Of a DNA stretch of 64,000 nucleotides, positions 31,650-43,594 are shown one piece after another. Below the pieces are notes generated by a model. The model was not told the origin of the DNA. It did no database searches and saw only the letters and a program-made list of their open reading frames with translations. Where the stretch lies: assembly GCA_037355855.1 (NCBI GenBank), contig CM074765.1, forward strand, positions 1,922,001 to 1,986,000. The letters run 5' to 3'. The position numbers were made by a program, and so were the translations under genes. Position 1 is the stretch's first letter. The number at the start of each line of letters is the position of its first letter. The stretch is from Pseudo-nitzschia pungens. Taxonomy: Eukaryota; Bacillariophyta; Bacillariophyceae; Bacillariales; Bacillariaceae.

Positions 31650-31929
31650 TGTTGGAGATGTGCCTGAAATGGATAACAATAAACAACAAGAATATTGTTA
31701 TATAGGTACGGAAGGTATGAGGACAATGACCGGGCAATAATCCAGCAGAATGAATAGGAACCAGTGACGTAACCGGAATGACAGCTCACATGATGAGTCT
31801 GCTGGAGATGCCAAGAGTTCAGGATATCCACTCGATTCGCACACTCATAGTTTAATTACTTGCATCTAACCAACAGAGTTAGTAATTGTGCTCTTTAAGG
31901 TTTTCGTAGATATCCTGCTGAATTCAACA
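31650..31929 (+). repeat. 3' LTR of the copia element
   Basis: 280 bp, matching the 5' LTR except that GAGTTAGTAATTG replaces GAGTTAATTG. The sequence just upstream is only weakly purine-rich (GCAGGAGTG); a GGGGG run lies about 40 bp further up. The polypurine tract is therefore uncertain. Confidence 0.95.
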
Positions 31930-31934
31930 TGACG
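31930..31934. repeat. Copia target-site duplication, right copy
   Basis: TGACG directly after the 3' LTR. Confidence 0.9.
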
Positions 31935-32489
31935 CATTTCAGAAGGACTCACAACAGGACGAGAGAAAAGACCCCGTGGTCGTAGGTTTTGCAATTGCAG
32001 GTATTACTAAGGTTTACTGTACAGTAACTTATGGTAACCTTAGGTATGGTATTTGAGAGATTACTTCGTATTTTTTTTACCGAACGCATCAAGGCTTACA
32101 CGTAAGGTTACTGTAACAGATAACGGATAGTATTGATTACGGTAAACCTTAATCATTAGTAGAAAATACGAAGCGTTGTGTGTTTGTTTTGTTGAACAAT
32201 GCCCAGCGAACCACAAGTCCTGACAACATTATTGTCATCAAAAATTCGATACGGTAAGATTTTACTACGGAATTTTTATCAGCTGTCCCCCGGTTTCCGT
32301 AGAAATTAGTAGTAACCTTAGTTGAGGATGTAGAACCGGGGGACAGCTGATAGGAACTTTGTAGTACATCGTGACACTGCTCGTATTGAATTGTGTCACT
32401 TCTTACTTACCTTCTCACCGGAGATCGAACGTGGTTCGCACTTTAAGCTAAAAACAGAATCAAACACCTTCAGTCTTGTTTGAGATTAA
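31935..32489. other. Spacer with motif island and inverted repeat
   Basis: No gene seen. An AAGGTTAC/TTACTGTA motif island occupies about 31990-32170, followed by the perfect 19-bp inverted repeat listed separately. Confidence 0.45.
32277..32352. repeat. Perfect 19-bp inverted repeat with 38-bp spacer
   Basis: TATCAGCTGTCCCCCGGTT at 32277-32295 pairs exactly with AACCGGGGGACAGCTGATA at 32334-32352. It lies 138 bp before the annotated start of the next gene. It could be a MITE remnant, a cruciform, or an RNA hairpin in a 5' leader. Confidence 0.9.
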
Positions 32490-35400
32490 TTGATTGCGAA
32501 CAATCAGAGACATTTTATCCGTGCGAAAAAATCAATGCCACATAGCGCGCACTGGAGGAGAGCGTTCGAGTTTCCCGATTTGCAATGGTGTCTTTTTTTT
32601 GTGAGATACTTCCGATGGATGCAGAAACCTCGGTTCGGTGGAAGGCCAATGCAAGGGAGCAAGGGCCTAGGGCCTCCTACGAGTACTCCTAGCGTTGGAC
32701 AAAGGAATCATAATTTGTCTGATGCACCATCCGACATCTTGCAATCAATGAGAAGCAAGGTTCTTGCTGTCTCGAAGCTGTACACATACCCAATACTCGT
32801 CATCCTTCTCATACTAATGACGATATTCTTCTCACTCGTTCTCCTGTCGTTGGTGCGGCTGGCTCCAACCCCCACCGACGCAAGACCCGCTTTTCCCATC
32901 GATACCATCGATGTCATCGATGAAATCGATCCGATCTACCCATCCATTTACGCCGACAGACAGGGAAAACTAAATCCGTTGAACTATAATTTGCTCCAGG
33001 AGTGCATCGACAAGTGCCAAGCGAAAGGCCATTGTTGTGGGAACCGACTCAGCGGAGAAACTGTGTCGTCCGCCTACGACTTGTTGAGCTGCGCCAATGG
33101 CTGTGAGATTGCGTATTATTCTCAATCCATAGCCGAATGCAAAGAAAAGTGTACCGAGGGAAACGCCGAAACCTGCGAGTACAGCCACCCGGACATTTTC
33201 AATCCCTTCAACAAATGCGCTGAATGCCAAGCCGGGTGCGATACTGTCACGGAGGGCGAGTGCGCGGTTGGGTGTGAGGAAGCCTCGACCATTGGGAACA
33301 AGTTCTATCGCAACAACTATTGCACGGACGACAAGGACTGGGGTTTCAGGGGCGACGAAGCAAAGACCTGTGCGTGGGTGGGCGAGGACCCCAAAAAGGC
33401 CCGGAAGAAATGCAAGAAAAAGGAAACCATCGGGAGGTACGCGGGCAAGAGGGTCCACCAGATATGTCCGGTGGCTTGCCGCTGCGCGTTTTCGACGTGC
33501 GCCTACTGCGGCCCCAAGTGCCAGGACGATCCGAACTTTCGCTACGAGGACGATCCCGAGAAAAGCTGCAAGAAATGGGTCAAGGTCAAGGCCAAGAAGA
33601 GAAAGGCCCGGTGCCAACTCGAGGGAGTTCGCGACGCTTGCCCCGCCACGTGCGGCGGGTTTCGCTCGGTGGCTCCCTGCGAAAGCGACGAGGACGCACA
33701 GGTCGTCGAGATGTGCGTGCGGAAAAAGTGGCAGAGCCTCGGATGCGTCAAACAAAACTCCATGGGAGTCGGTCTCCTCGGCTATCATCCGGCCTTCATT
33801 GCGTCCGAGCAAGAAGAAGTCCATGGGTGGTCGTATTACCGCAGAGCCTACGATTTGGTTCAGGACACACCCGTTGAGGAACTCGGGTGGGGCCAGTGGT
33901 CCAGTGGACACAAGGAAGAGATGGAAGTTTGCGGGCGCCATCCGCACAGCTTTGTCTGCGAGACGGAACCGCCACCCGAGGAAGAAATGCTGGGCGAACT
34001 CCAGAGTTGTGGGTCGCAGGATTTGGACGTGTTGAAACAATGTAGCTACGAGTGCTGCGGGGAACCGCACAAATGCTTTTTGTCGGGTGGATCTAACATC
34101 GAAGGAGGAATGGGATACTGGATGTACACACTCGAAACTCCGCACGTGAAATGGATGGGACCCTGTAAGTCAATAACACGAACGAACGTGTTTGGACAGG
34201 GTTTGACGTCTCCCGGATAGACAGCAGTTCCACTCAACGATTTTCTATTGTTTTTCTCGATGTGATGTGACGAATGACGTACAGCTGCTGTCAATCACTG
34301 GTATCGAAGTATTTCCACCACATTCCTTGCAACCGCACCGAACATGTGCACGAAACTTGGAGGTGCCGTTAGCATCATGAACAATATCGTTTTGCCAAAC
34401 GATCAAATTCAGTTCGAAGTACCGGAAAACGGGAAAATTGATGGCTTTATGGGTTATATGCTTACCCGAACACCCGTTGGAAAGCGTGGCGACGAAGACA
34501 AGGCCAATTATTGGACCATATTCCTCGACGCCGAAAACTTCTCGGGTCCCATATACTACATTTCCTCGTGGTTTTGGGACTCGATCGCCAGCTGGCACCC
34601 CGAAAGCATTAGCTGGGCCGATCCGAGCATATTGATCTCGTACGCTCAACAAGGCTTCGAGGGCGCCATTGGTACGTTTCAATTTACGGATGAAAATGGT
34701 TCGACGTGGATTCGCACAAACGAGCTTGCTTTTCCACGGGACCTGATCAACAACGAATACACAAGTGCCTCAACTCTCGCAACGGGTCATTCGATTTATA
34801 AGAGTGATTGGGCAACAGAAGCGATGGAAGGCATGTTGTCGGGGAGCGGGCTGAGCTCTACCCAAACCGTGGAGCACTTTCTACAGCAGTCTATGAGCAA
34901 GAGAACAAAACCAGAGTGCATCACTCAATTTGAATCGCATGAAAATGGACCATTGGAACTTTCCATGCCGTACGAGGATCAGGAGATGGCATTCACCGGA
35001 TTTGGAGTTGGTGACGAATTTCCAGCCGACGAATTGGAAGAGATTGACGAGTCCAACCAAGCGCACTGCCATACGCGCGTGATTCTAGAGGAATCCAAAC
35101 TGTCGTGTGACAAAGATTCTGCGTTTTGTCGAGCTCCCAAATATATCCGGATAGACAAAGACGAGAGCCTCTCTGGAGTTGTCGCCGAGAAGAAAGTCCC
35201 CGCTCACGTAAAGCACGCACTGCAATTGAATGACTTTCAGCCGACGAGGCGAAACGATGGCCGGTACCTTGGGCCACCGGGAGAGACCGAAAAGGCGTGT
35301 TTCGACACACCTGGGCCGGCTCCAGCCGATCCACGTCTCTACTGTACCCGTTTGGGATCTGGAACGTGGTTGGGATTTCGATGGTACCGATTTATCGACC

Positions 35401-35981
35401 AGCCAGAATTGAACCAGGTATTTGCCTCCATCGACCCCGCGGATCGGGAAGAAGCCAGATGTTTCATGCAGCAACGAATCGAACGACTTCACGAGGCCGT
35501 AGCGAACGGAGGTCCCATGCCGAGGTGGTTTCAGCCACCGCAAGGCGACGATGAGCTACCAACAGAAAAGGTTCGAATTGATCCGGCCTATCTTGTGACT
35601 CCTCCGGAAGGCCTCGAAAAGGGATTTGTCCCTGTTGCAGTATGGGAACGAAACAGAGAATTCTCCGACGATTGCGAAGTATTCCTTGGGGAATATGACA
35701 GCGAACCCGAGCCTTATCCCGAGGGATACTACGATGGTTATGCATGGGAAGAGGGAGAATATTACAACCAGGAATGTCCAGCAAATTTGGAATCCAGCGA
35801 ACCCTTCACCTTCCCCGGTACCGTGTACCCATATCCCCACAAAGATTATGATAAGCCTCGTGAAGGATATGATGTCCCTCTCAAAGAAGACGTTGCATCC
35901 GTGTTGGACACGGATCCCGTGTTCTGCGACTTGTATTCGGATCCGCCAAATAATAAAACAGAACGGTTTCTACTTTTCTAA
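32490..35981 (+). CDS. Large cysteine-rich type II membrane protein, function unknown
   Basis: Two exons, 32490-34164 and 34285-35981, with a 120-bp intron (GTAAGT...GTACAG); the joined frame gives 1123 aa. An alternative start at 32619 (MQKPRFGG) would shorten the cytosolic tail. One transmembrane segment, YPILVILLILMTIFFSLVLL, lies at about 95-115, so the bulk is probably lumenal or extracellular. Residues about 165-260 are Cys-rich. Two tandem modules then follow the pattern D-D-x-x-F/W-x-F/Y...C-x-W...C...CP-x-x-C: one near 280-330 with CAWVGEDPKK and ICPVAC, and one near 350-390 with CKKWVKVKAKK and ACPATCG. Such modules occur in diatom secreted proteins. The C-terminal half, from about 575, contains NYWTIFLDAENFSGPIYY and acidic Tyr-rich stretches. 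I cannot name a function. Confidence 0.85.
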
Positions 35982-37357
35982 AGTGCACATTTTTCAACAA
36001 AGCTCCTGGCTGAGCTTTGCCTCCAATTTTGGACCTTGGACCCTGAACCTTGAATGACATCAGAGAACCAGCAGCAGCAAACAGCCCAGAAGCCCTCTAT
36101 CGACGGGCACTGAATGATATTTCGTTGTTGGTGCTATCTTTTGAGAAGCTTCTTACAAGAAGAATTGCTTTCCATCCCATTCCATCAATCAGCACGTGTG
36201 CCTCTGTCGAAGGAACTAAGTTTTCGATCAATGGAAACCGAATATGCTTCAAAACAGATTCTGCAAATTTTATGGCAACGGCATGCTGCCTCACGGATCA
36301 GTTAGGAACCAATAGTAGATACTTACTGAGTAACTGACTGCCTTGTCATCTAAAAAGTTATTTTTTTTAAATTGCCACTTATGCGCACGGGATTGGTTTA
36401 CTTGAATTCAGCATTACAGCACACGAGAGAATCAACATATTGACCGGATTTTTCAAATGATAGTACAGAATTTCAATCAACAAAACTATTCTCGAAGGCA
36501 CGAGGACTTTTTCTCTCCGTTAAATCCAACAACTTGATCGGTTCATTCACAATAATCTTTTGAATTGTTTGGTTTTCATTTGCAGTCAAACATAGTGAAC
36601 CTCAGATTCAGATGTTGAAGACAATGAGTAGTAATGTGGGGTAAGGTACTAGTAGATTGGTTTCCAACAAGCAACTGTGCAGGATCTTAAAGATCAGTCT
36701 TGCTGAGGTCGGTGAACGTTGAGTTTTTATAATATGAACTCATGAGCTTCAGACAGCTTTTAATATCCAATCGTTAGTTTTTTAATTTTTTTAAAAAAAG
36801 AAAAAAGTGTTTCTCTGCAGGAGTACCGTACCGGTAGAATACAAAAAACAAAAAAGTATTTATTTCGTAAAAATAATAAAAATACTGTAATAAGCCCGAA
36901 AGAAGAAATAAATCTTGTATGAAAAGAAGTGGTTGCCCTCCGTACCGGTACCGGTTTTACCTGTACCTTGTACCTGTAGTGAGAAGAGTGTTTCAATGTG
37001 GCCTTTCGTACCGGTAATTTTATTTCTATTGTTGTCTTTGGCACATTGAATCACGAATCAAAGATCCATGAGAAATCAGAAATAACTTTCTAGAACCTAG
37101 AACTTCGCTCAATCAAAAAATGATTCGAAAGCAGCATTCTGTATCCGCTGTACAAGCTGTACAGAGTCGGATTCAGTGATGCATGTCCACCATGCAAGGA
37201 ATATGAAGCACAGAACGGATAAGGTACCTTAGCACTATCTTGACAACAATATATTGATTGCAAGAACGAGATGCGAAAAGAAGAATGCATCTCAAAAGTA
37301 AACGAATAGACGAACAGTAGAAGAGAGTTCGGTTAGGTCCAGGTAGTTCTTCGAATA
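35982..37357. other. Spacer before GCN2
   Basis: No supported gene. It is AT-rich, with GTACCGGTA palindromes at about 36825-37020. A 95-codon frame at 36050 has no recognisable content. Confidence 0.4.
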
Positions 37358-40300
37358 ATGGCATCCAAACGGTCTGGGCCTGGCCAATTTGCTGCCTTGG
37401 TGGGAAGCGACGAATCGTCCTCGTCTTCCTTCTCTTCTGATTCGGATTTGGATGGGGTTCCTTCACTTCAAAGTGCCGACTCCATCATTGGATCCACAAA
37501 TGCCGTCGAAATTCCTTCCTACGAAGACTTATCTTCCTATCGGACCGACGAAGAAACTGTCTTGAAATGCATCTACGAAGAGGATTACGAACGTGAAATA
37601 GGATCAAACGGTGAGGCTATTGTAAAGCTGGATATTCGCCCTCCGGATCTGGAACCAAAGCAAATTGGATGCCGCCTGACGCTCGCAGTACAGATCCCCA
37701 AACAGTACCCTTACGTAATCCCGAAAATAAAATTGAAGAAAGTCCAGGGATTATCCAAGATTAAGAAGCAATTGCTCCTTCAAAAACTCAAAAACCGTGC
37801 ATTAGAACTGTCGAAGATGAGCTCAGTTATGGTGTGCGAGTTTGTGCAGATATGCGAGGACTTTCTTCTGGAACACAATGTCGATCCATCAATGTCGGCC
37901 TGGGAGCAAATGAAAGCGAGAGAGGCCGAACAGGAAGAAAAGGAACGGGCTAGAGAGCGACAGATTCAATCATTAATCAATGAAGAGAAATCTTTTGGAA
38001 ATTTGGACTATTCCAATAGCCGTAACGAAATTACGAACGGCAAAACCCCAGACGAGATTCAAAAAGAGTTGGCTCGCCAGAGAGAAGCAATCGAGGCGAA
38101 CAAGAATCGAATGAGAAAAAATGGTGAAGAACGATACGCAGCCACTTTTGATGGAGAACATAGCAACCAGAGGAACAGTGGAAGTGAAGAGGATGATTAC
38201 GACGACGACGATGATGATGACGACGACGATTGTGATATAGCACCGGCTGGACCGTCTTCTTCCCGATATCACACAGACTTCATCGAGATGGGGATTCTCG
38301 GTAGAGGAGGCGGAGGTGAAGTAGTCAAGGTGAAGAATCGTTTGGATCGTAGAATCTATGCTATCAAGAAGGTCATTCTCGAAAGTGAAAAGGGGAACAG
38401 TGCGAAGTATGGTCAGATGCAAAACAAAAAACTCCGCAGAGAAGTTACCACAATTTCGAGCATGACGCACAAAAACATTGTACGATATTACCAAGCATGG
38501 GTAGAAGGAAACGATGCGTTGGGAGAATCGATGATCGAAGAAGAGGAGGACATTGATAACAACGATGCTGTTGCTGCTGCCGACACGACAGAAGACATTT
38601 TGAAAGCCAATCTGGAAGAAGAAAGTGATGAGAACAACGATGATGATACAGAAGGGTGGTGGACAAAATCACCGAGTAGAAAAGAAAGATACTCCTTCGG
38701 AAAAAAGAAGACTATGTCTAGAAGTAGTAGCGGAACAGGTCTGGACAACGATTCGAGCTCAACGTCGTGGTCTGATGAAAGCGATCAGCAGATGGATAGA
38801 GGTGTTGACTCTATTAGTGACAGCCAATTATTCGCTCATAATTTTGACTTCAACAATCAATACGAGGGACTATTCAAGGCTACTCAAACTCAAAACTTAG
38901 ACGAAGAAAGCTTCGAGGACGAGGACTGTAACGGGGATGAATCTGGTGATGATAGTGAAAGTGGCAGCGAGTTGTGGGATGAATCATCCGTGAAAGTTGA
39001 TCATACAAAAAAACAAAGTATTTTATACATACAGATGGAGTATTGCAACACGACCCTCAGAAAATTGATAGACGATAATGCGCTACGAGAAATGAACCCA
39101 TCCGATGTTTGGAGGTTGGTTCGTCAAATTGTTGAAGCCCTCGTTTACATCCATAGCCGGCGCATCATTCATCGTGATTTAAAACCGGGAAACATATTTT
39201 TAGATGGTGAAGGAAACATTCGCCTTGGGGACTTTGGATTGGCAACAAGAAGACACGATACCTCAAAAGGAAAAATCAAAGAAAGTGAAGAATCTGATGA
39301 AATGAACATAATTTATGATGCTATCGAAGGTGTCAGCGCACTGCTTGGAGGTGATAATATTTTATCCCATTCAGTCGTTTCCCAAGCAAGTGCCGGCGGC
39401 GAATCGATGACCGGTGGAGGTGAGTAATCCTGCTTTGATTTTTGCTATTAGGTTTTCCCTTTTATCTATTTCATTTTATTCTTATTTTCGAAACTATTGA
39501 CAGTTGGCACAACATTCTACATAGCCCCCGAACAGGCAGGTGTCAATTCTTCAATAAAGGGATCGAAAAGTGACTCGTCTTCGTATGGTGTAAAAGCAGA
39601 CATCTATAGTTTGGGCATCGTAATTTTTGAGATGTATCACCCAAAATTCAGTACGTATATGGAACGATCAGAAACCTTGAACCGACTTATTTCAGGAGAG
39701 CCAGATGAACGCTTTTCAGCAGCATTCACCGAATCTGCTCCCCAAAACGCTAAAGATATCGTAGTCTGGTGTCTCGAACGTGATCCAGCAAACCGACCAT
39801 CTGCACAGGAGTTACTAAAGGTGAGCACATGGTTGACGAAGATTTATGTTTTGCAAAAACCTTGAATAATTCTTCCAACGAACTTTATTGCTTTTGATGT
39901 CCTTATAGAGCGATCTTCTCCCGAGAAAGATTGAAGTAGAGCAGAGATATCTCGAAGGTGAGTTCAAATGATTGCGAGGTTTGTATGTCAAGAAATATAT
40001 TCAATCTAATGTTATGATCTTCATTACCGTGGGATATTTCAGAGGCGCTTGAACTTCTAAGTCATCAACAGTCAGAGGGTAGTTTGACTGAAACCATCCA
40101 AGCCATTGTAGACTCAATATTTTCGAGGAAAACTTCGGACATAGACGAGTTTACATATGATACAGATACAGCCGTGAAAGCCAATTATATTGGTACTGAC
40201 ACACTCACTGCAACTCCAACTCCTTCGGAAGGTTTGATGAGAGGTAGGTGATTATTTACCATAGTCTTCTATGATTTTTTTGTTTTCTTCCTCTCAGATT

Positions 40301-43202
40301 TTTAGTGCTTTCCTTCGGCATTCTTTTCTCCCAGCGATCCGTGAGATTCGAACGGGTACTATCGACGTTAAGTCATTATCTATGAGTAACTTATCAATGG
40401 TCGCTGCTACATCGGCTATCAATCGAACCAGAAGTACATCTAATTTAGGAAGGGGCATTGGTCTGAAAGGAATTTTAAAACGATCTAGGATGCGAACGGT
40501 TGGGATTATTGCATCCAATGCAGCAGCGGCCATTGCGATCGACGGAAATCTTGATGGCGTTTTGGGACAAGACCCCAGACTTGTGGAGATATTAGTCAGC
40601 CGACTAGCCACTATTTTCAAAGCACATGGTGCGGTGAATCTGAAATCTCCACTGCTGAGACCTCGTTACTCAGCCGCAGACAAGACAATTATCGGAGGAC
40701 CTGCCGAGGTATTGAATAGAAGAGGTGTTTCGCTATGTCTTTCTGAAGATCTCACCGCGTCATTTGCACGCGCAGTTGGAAGAGGCGGTCAAAGCGCTTC
40801 GAATCTCAAAAGATACGAAATTGATCGTGTCTACCATAAGTCTATTTCCGGTGGTCATCCTCGGACCAATATGGAAGCAAGCTTTGACATAATTCAAGAT
40901 GACCCAAGCATCAAGAGTTACTACCTAGAGGCCGAAGCGATTTCTGTTGCGTCTCAAGTGATGTCTCAACTAGAAATTCCAAAAGCACGGGATTTGCCTT
41001 TTGGAGGGCAATCGCCTTTATGGTATATAAGGTTAACACACACACGCCTCGCTGATGGTATTCTTGATATATGTGGCGTGAAAGATGAAAATTTAAAAAG
41101 GGATTGTCTACGCCTCTTCACTGAACTCACAGCGCCCACACCATCTTCACTTTTTGAGCTACTCCCTCCCCCAACAAGACGGAGACGACTTGCAAGTCGT
41201 GAGATAGTGCCAATGTCACGAGATATAGAACTTGAAGAATTCCTTATCGCAGCAGCTGCAAAACATGGACTCACTAGTTCAGTTGCTGAAAAACTCCGGG
41301 GTCTCTTGCATGATTGCATGCCACTACCTACAAACATCAATAAGGCGATAAAGGTTTTGAGAGGCGCATTGACATCCCTCAGAAAAACGTATGATGGAAA
41401 AGAATTGGATACACGCTGGTATAGACGAATGGAGGATGTCGGCAAAATTCTCAATCATTTAGAAAATCTTACGAAGGCATTGCAATCGGTTGGCATACGA
41501 CCACTCTCCGACTCACATGTGAAAAATGATAAATCCCCACCCAATGGATACAATTGTCCCCTGTTGATATCGCTCGACATGGGTTTGAGACAGCGAAGAA
41601 AACACTATCACGGCCAACTATTTTTCCAGTGCATTGCAATCCCAAGTAACTACTACGAGTCTGCTCTAGACGATGGCCTGCGTGTAACGAATGATTCACT
41701 TCTATCTTCTTCGGGGAAAGGGATCAAAGTTGCAGAAGGTGGAAGATATGACGAATTAGTTCGAAAATCAAGACCACCAGGTAATTTTGGATCTGCATTG
41801 TTCAATACCTACACTGCAGCACCAATACCTAAATGCGTCGGAGTGAGATTCCTTACTGGTAAACTTATTGAACTTTTGTACTGTGAAACATCGGTATCGA
41901 ATAAGCTCTTGCTGGAATCTTTTGATTCGGGGAAAGGAAGCACCATTGATGCTGGGTATGAATTGGACGCAATCCGTGGGAGTCTTGGAGCGCCACTTAA
42001 TACTATGCCTCAACCAATCCAATGTATGGTCGCCAGTGTGAATGGCTTAGATGCCGCAACTGCGAAAGATCGTTTTGTTGTATCGTCAAAGCTGTGGTCT
42101 GAAGGTATATCTTGCGAATATTTGGCTCAAAGTGGCCTTATGGCAAATCTGTTGAAGCAGCAACAAGAGGAATTACTTGGAAATGGTTCATCGGTGAGTT
42201 CATTTTGAAAATAATGATGAACAGTTTTCTTCTTTGGGTGAGCAGTCTAATCCAATACCATCGTCTTATATCTCTCTTTCTCCTCAAAATGCAGTCCTTG
42301 GCTTTGGAAGAACTCTGCGGTGTATGCGCTATCATGAAAGTAAGTTCTTCAGTTATGGTTTTCTGGTGTCCTAGTCTCTCTCGCCCTCCCTCTTACAGAC
42401 CTAACATCACTTTTCAAACAACAACCAGATTCCATTTGTGGTCATTGTTCAACCGCATATCTTTAACGATAAGGGAACCGTGCGTCTCCGTACTATTCTA
42501 TCCAATGGTTGCTATGATGGAACTGAGACCGTGCTTTTACTGAAAAACCTCGCATGGACAATAAAGGATTTATCGTACGCTAGGAACGAGGATATGCTTA
42601 CTCATCACCATGAGCAAAGTGGAGTTTCAGCGTCCTCGCAGCAAGACAATGCGTATCATCGGGATGGAACGAGTGCCATTGGGGGTTATCACTCTAACAA
42701 GCAATTGTCTTCTACTATCGAGCCATCGATTGAATGTATATACATACAGAACGACCAATTCTTTGACTCGGAAAGACCTGTGTCAAAGGTCGACAACAAA
42801 GCTCAGTCGAAGTTTGTAATGAAGACCATTCGGGGCATCACTCAGAGGGCAGAGGGCTTTGTGCGTTCAATGGTGAATCCAGGAAATGGGGCCTACACCG
42901 ATCTTTCTGTTTTTGTTGTGACCGATGTGTCCTTCTGGTGCCTCCGAGATTTTGGTAGCAACTTGATGAAAACGGCTGAGAAGGTCCATTCGGCCAACAA
43001 GGCATGCTTAGAGACGATTGAGTCCTATCCAAAGCACAAGCGAAGCCTGAAAACACTGGGAGCTGCGATTGATAGCTACATGAAACGGAGTGGATTTTGG
43101 AACGGAGCTCCATCGACCGGGGTGCGAGGAGGAAAAGAGGTAATTTTCCTTTTGTACAGTAAACCTGATGACCGATTCGATATGGTGACACTGCAGTTCT
43201 AG
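37358..43202 (+). CDS. GCN2: GCN2-type eIF2alpha kinase
   Basis: Seven exons: 37358-39419, 39504-39820, 39909-39957, 40043-40247, 40306-42193, 42295-42339 and 42429-43202. The joined length divides by three and gives 1779 aa. GCN2 senses uncharged tRNA and phosphorylates eIF2alpha in amino-acid starvation. An RWD domain (about 50-180) binds the GCN1 partner in other species. The kinase has the loop [12 protein letters not shown] (about 304), YAIKKV, the long acidic insert typical of eIF2alpha kinases, [10 protein letters not shown] (about 603), GDFGLA and [28 protein letters not shown] links it to a histidyl-tRNA-synthetase-like domain with [11 protein letters not shown] and [21 protein letters not shown]. 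No N-terminal pseudokinase is seen. The exon 4 to 5 junction is the weakest: frame demands donor GTGATT at 40248, although GTAGGT lies four bases upstream. Confidence 0.93.
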
Positions 43203-43594
43203 GTGAGATGTCTGCAGTACCGAATCAATCCTGGATTGATTTTCCAATGAAAGTATTGTAATAAACATTGTCAATTCACTCATGATTGATACGGAAGAGC
43301 AGCGAATCTTTGTGGAAAGTTGAGCTTTCGAGTCGTCGATGCCATCGTATATTGTATGGATTCTCGTACTACACTTTCAATAATTTTTTCTAGTTTTTGT
43401 GACACGATGGTGATCGGTAAAATTTGCGAGGATTACACTGCTGATCAAAACGGAACGCATCCTTCAAAAATCATTTTGAACTCAATCAAACATAGGTATT
43501 CTACAGAATGTTTACTGTACACAACGATCTGATGAAATCGATGCCAGGGACAATGGGGTGGCCAATGCCAATTCGATAGGTATGCGAAACTATC
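43203..43594. other. Spacer between convergent GCN2 and DDI1
   Basis: Shared 3' region of two convergent genes; nothing else seen. Confidence 0.4.

Larger units (their letters stand above)
23844..31929 (+). mobile_element. Ty1/copia LTR retrotransposon (CoDi-like), interrupted by a retroposon
   Basis: LTRs of 277 and 280 bp begin TGTTGG and end TTCAACA. They appear identical except for a 3-bp indel, and TGACG duplications flank the element, so insertion is recent. The order gag-protease-integrase-reverse transcriptase-RNase H defines the Ty1/copia superfamily. Protease DSQAT and reverse transcriptase WHVDDLKISH are variants I associate with diatom CoDi elements. A 2.03-kb retroposon later split pol. 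Confidence 0.95.

Noticed and set aside
32970..34145. 391-codon minus-strand open frame
   Set aside because: Shadow of the Cys-rich gene exon; high GC keeps the opposite strand open.
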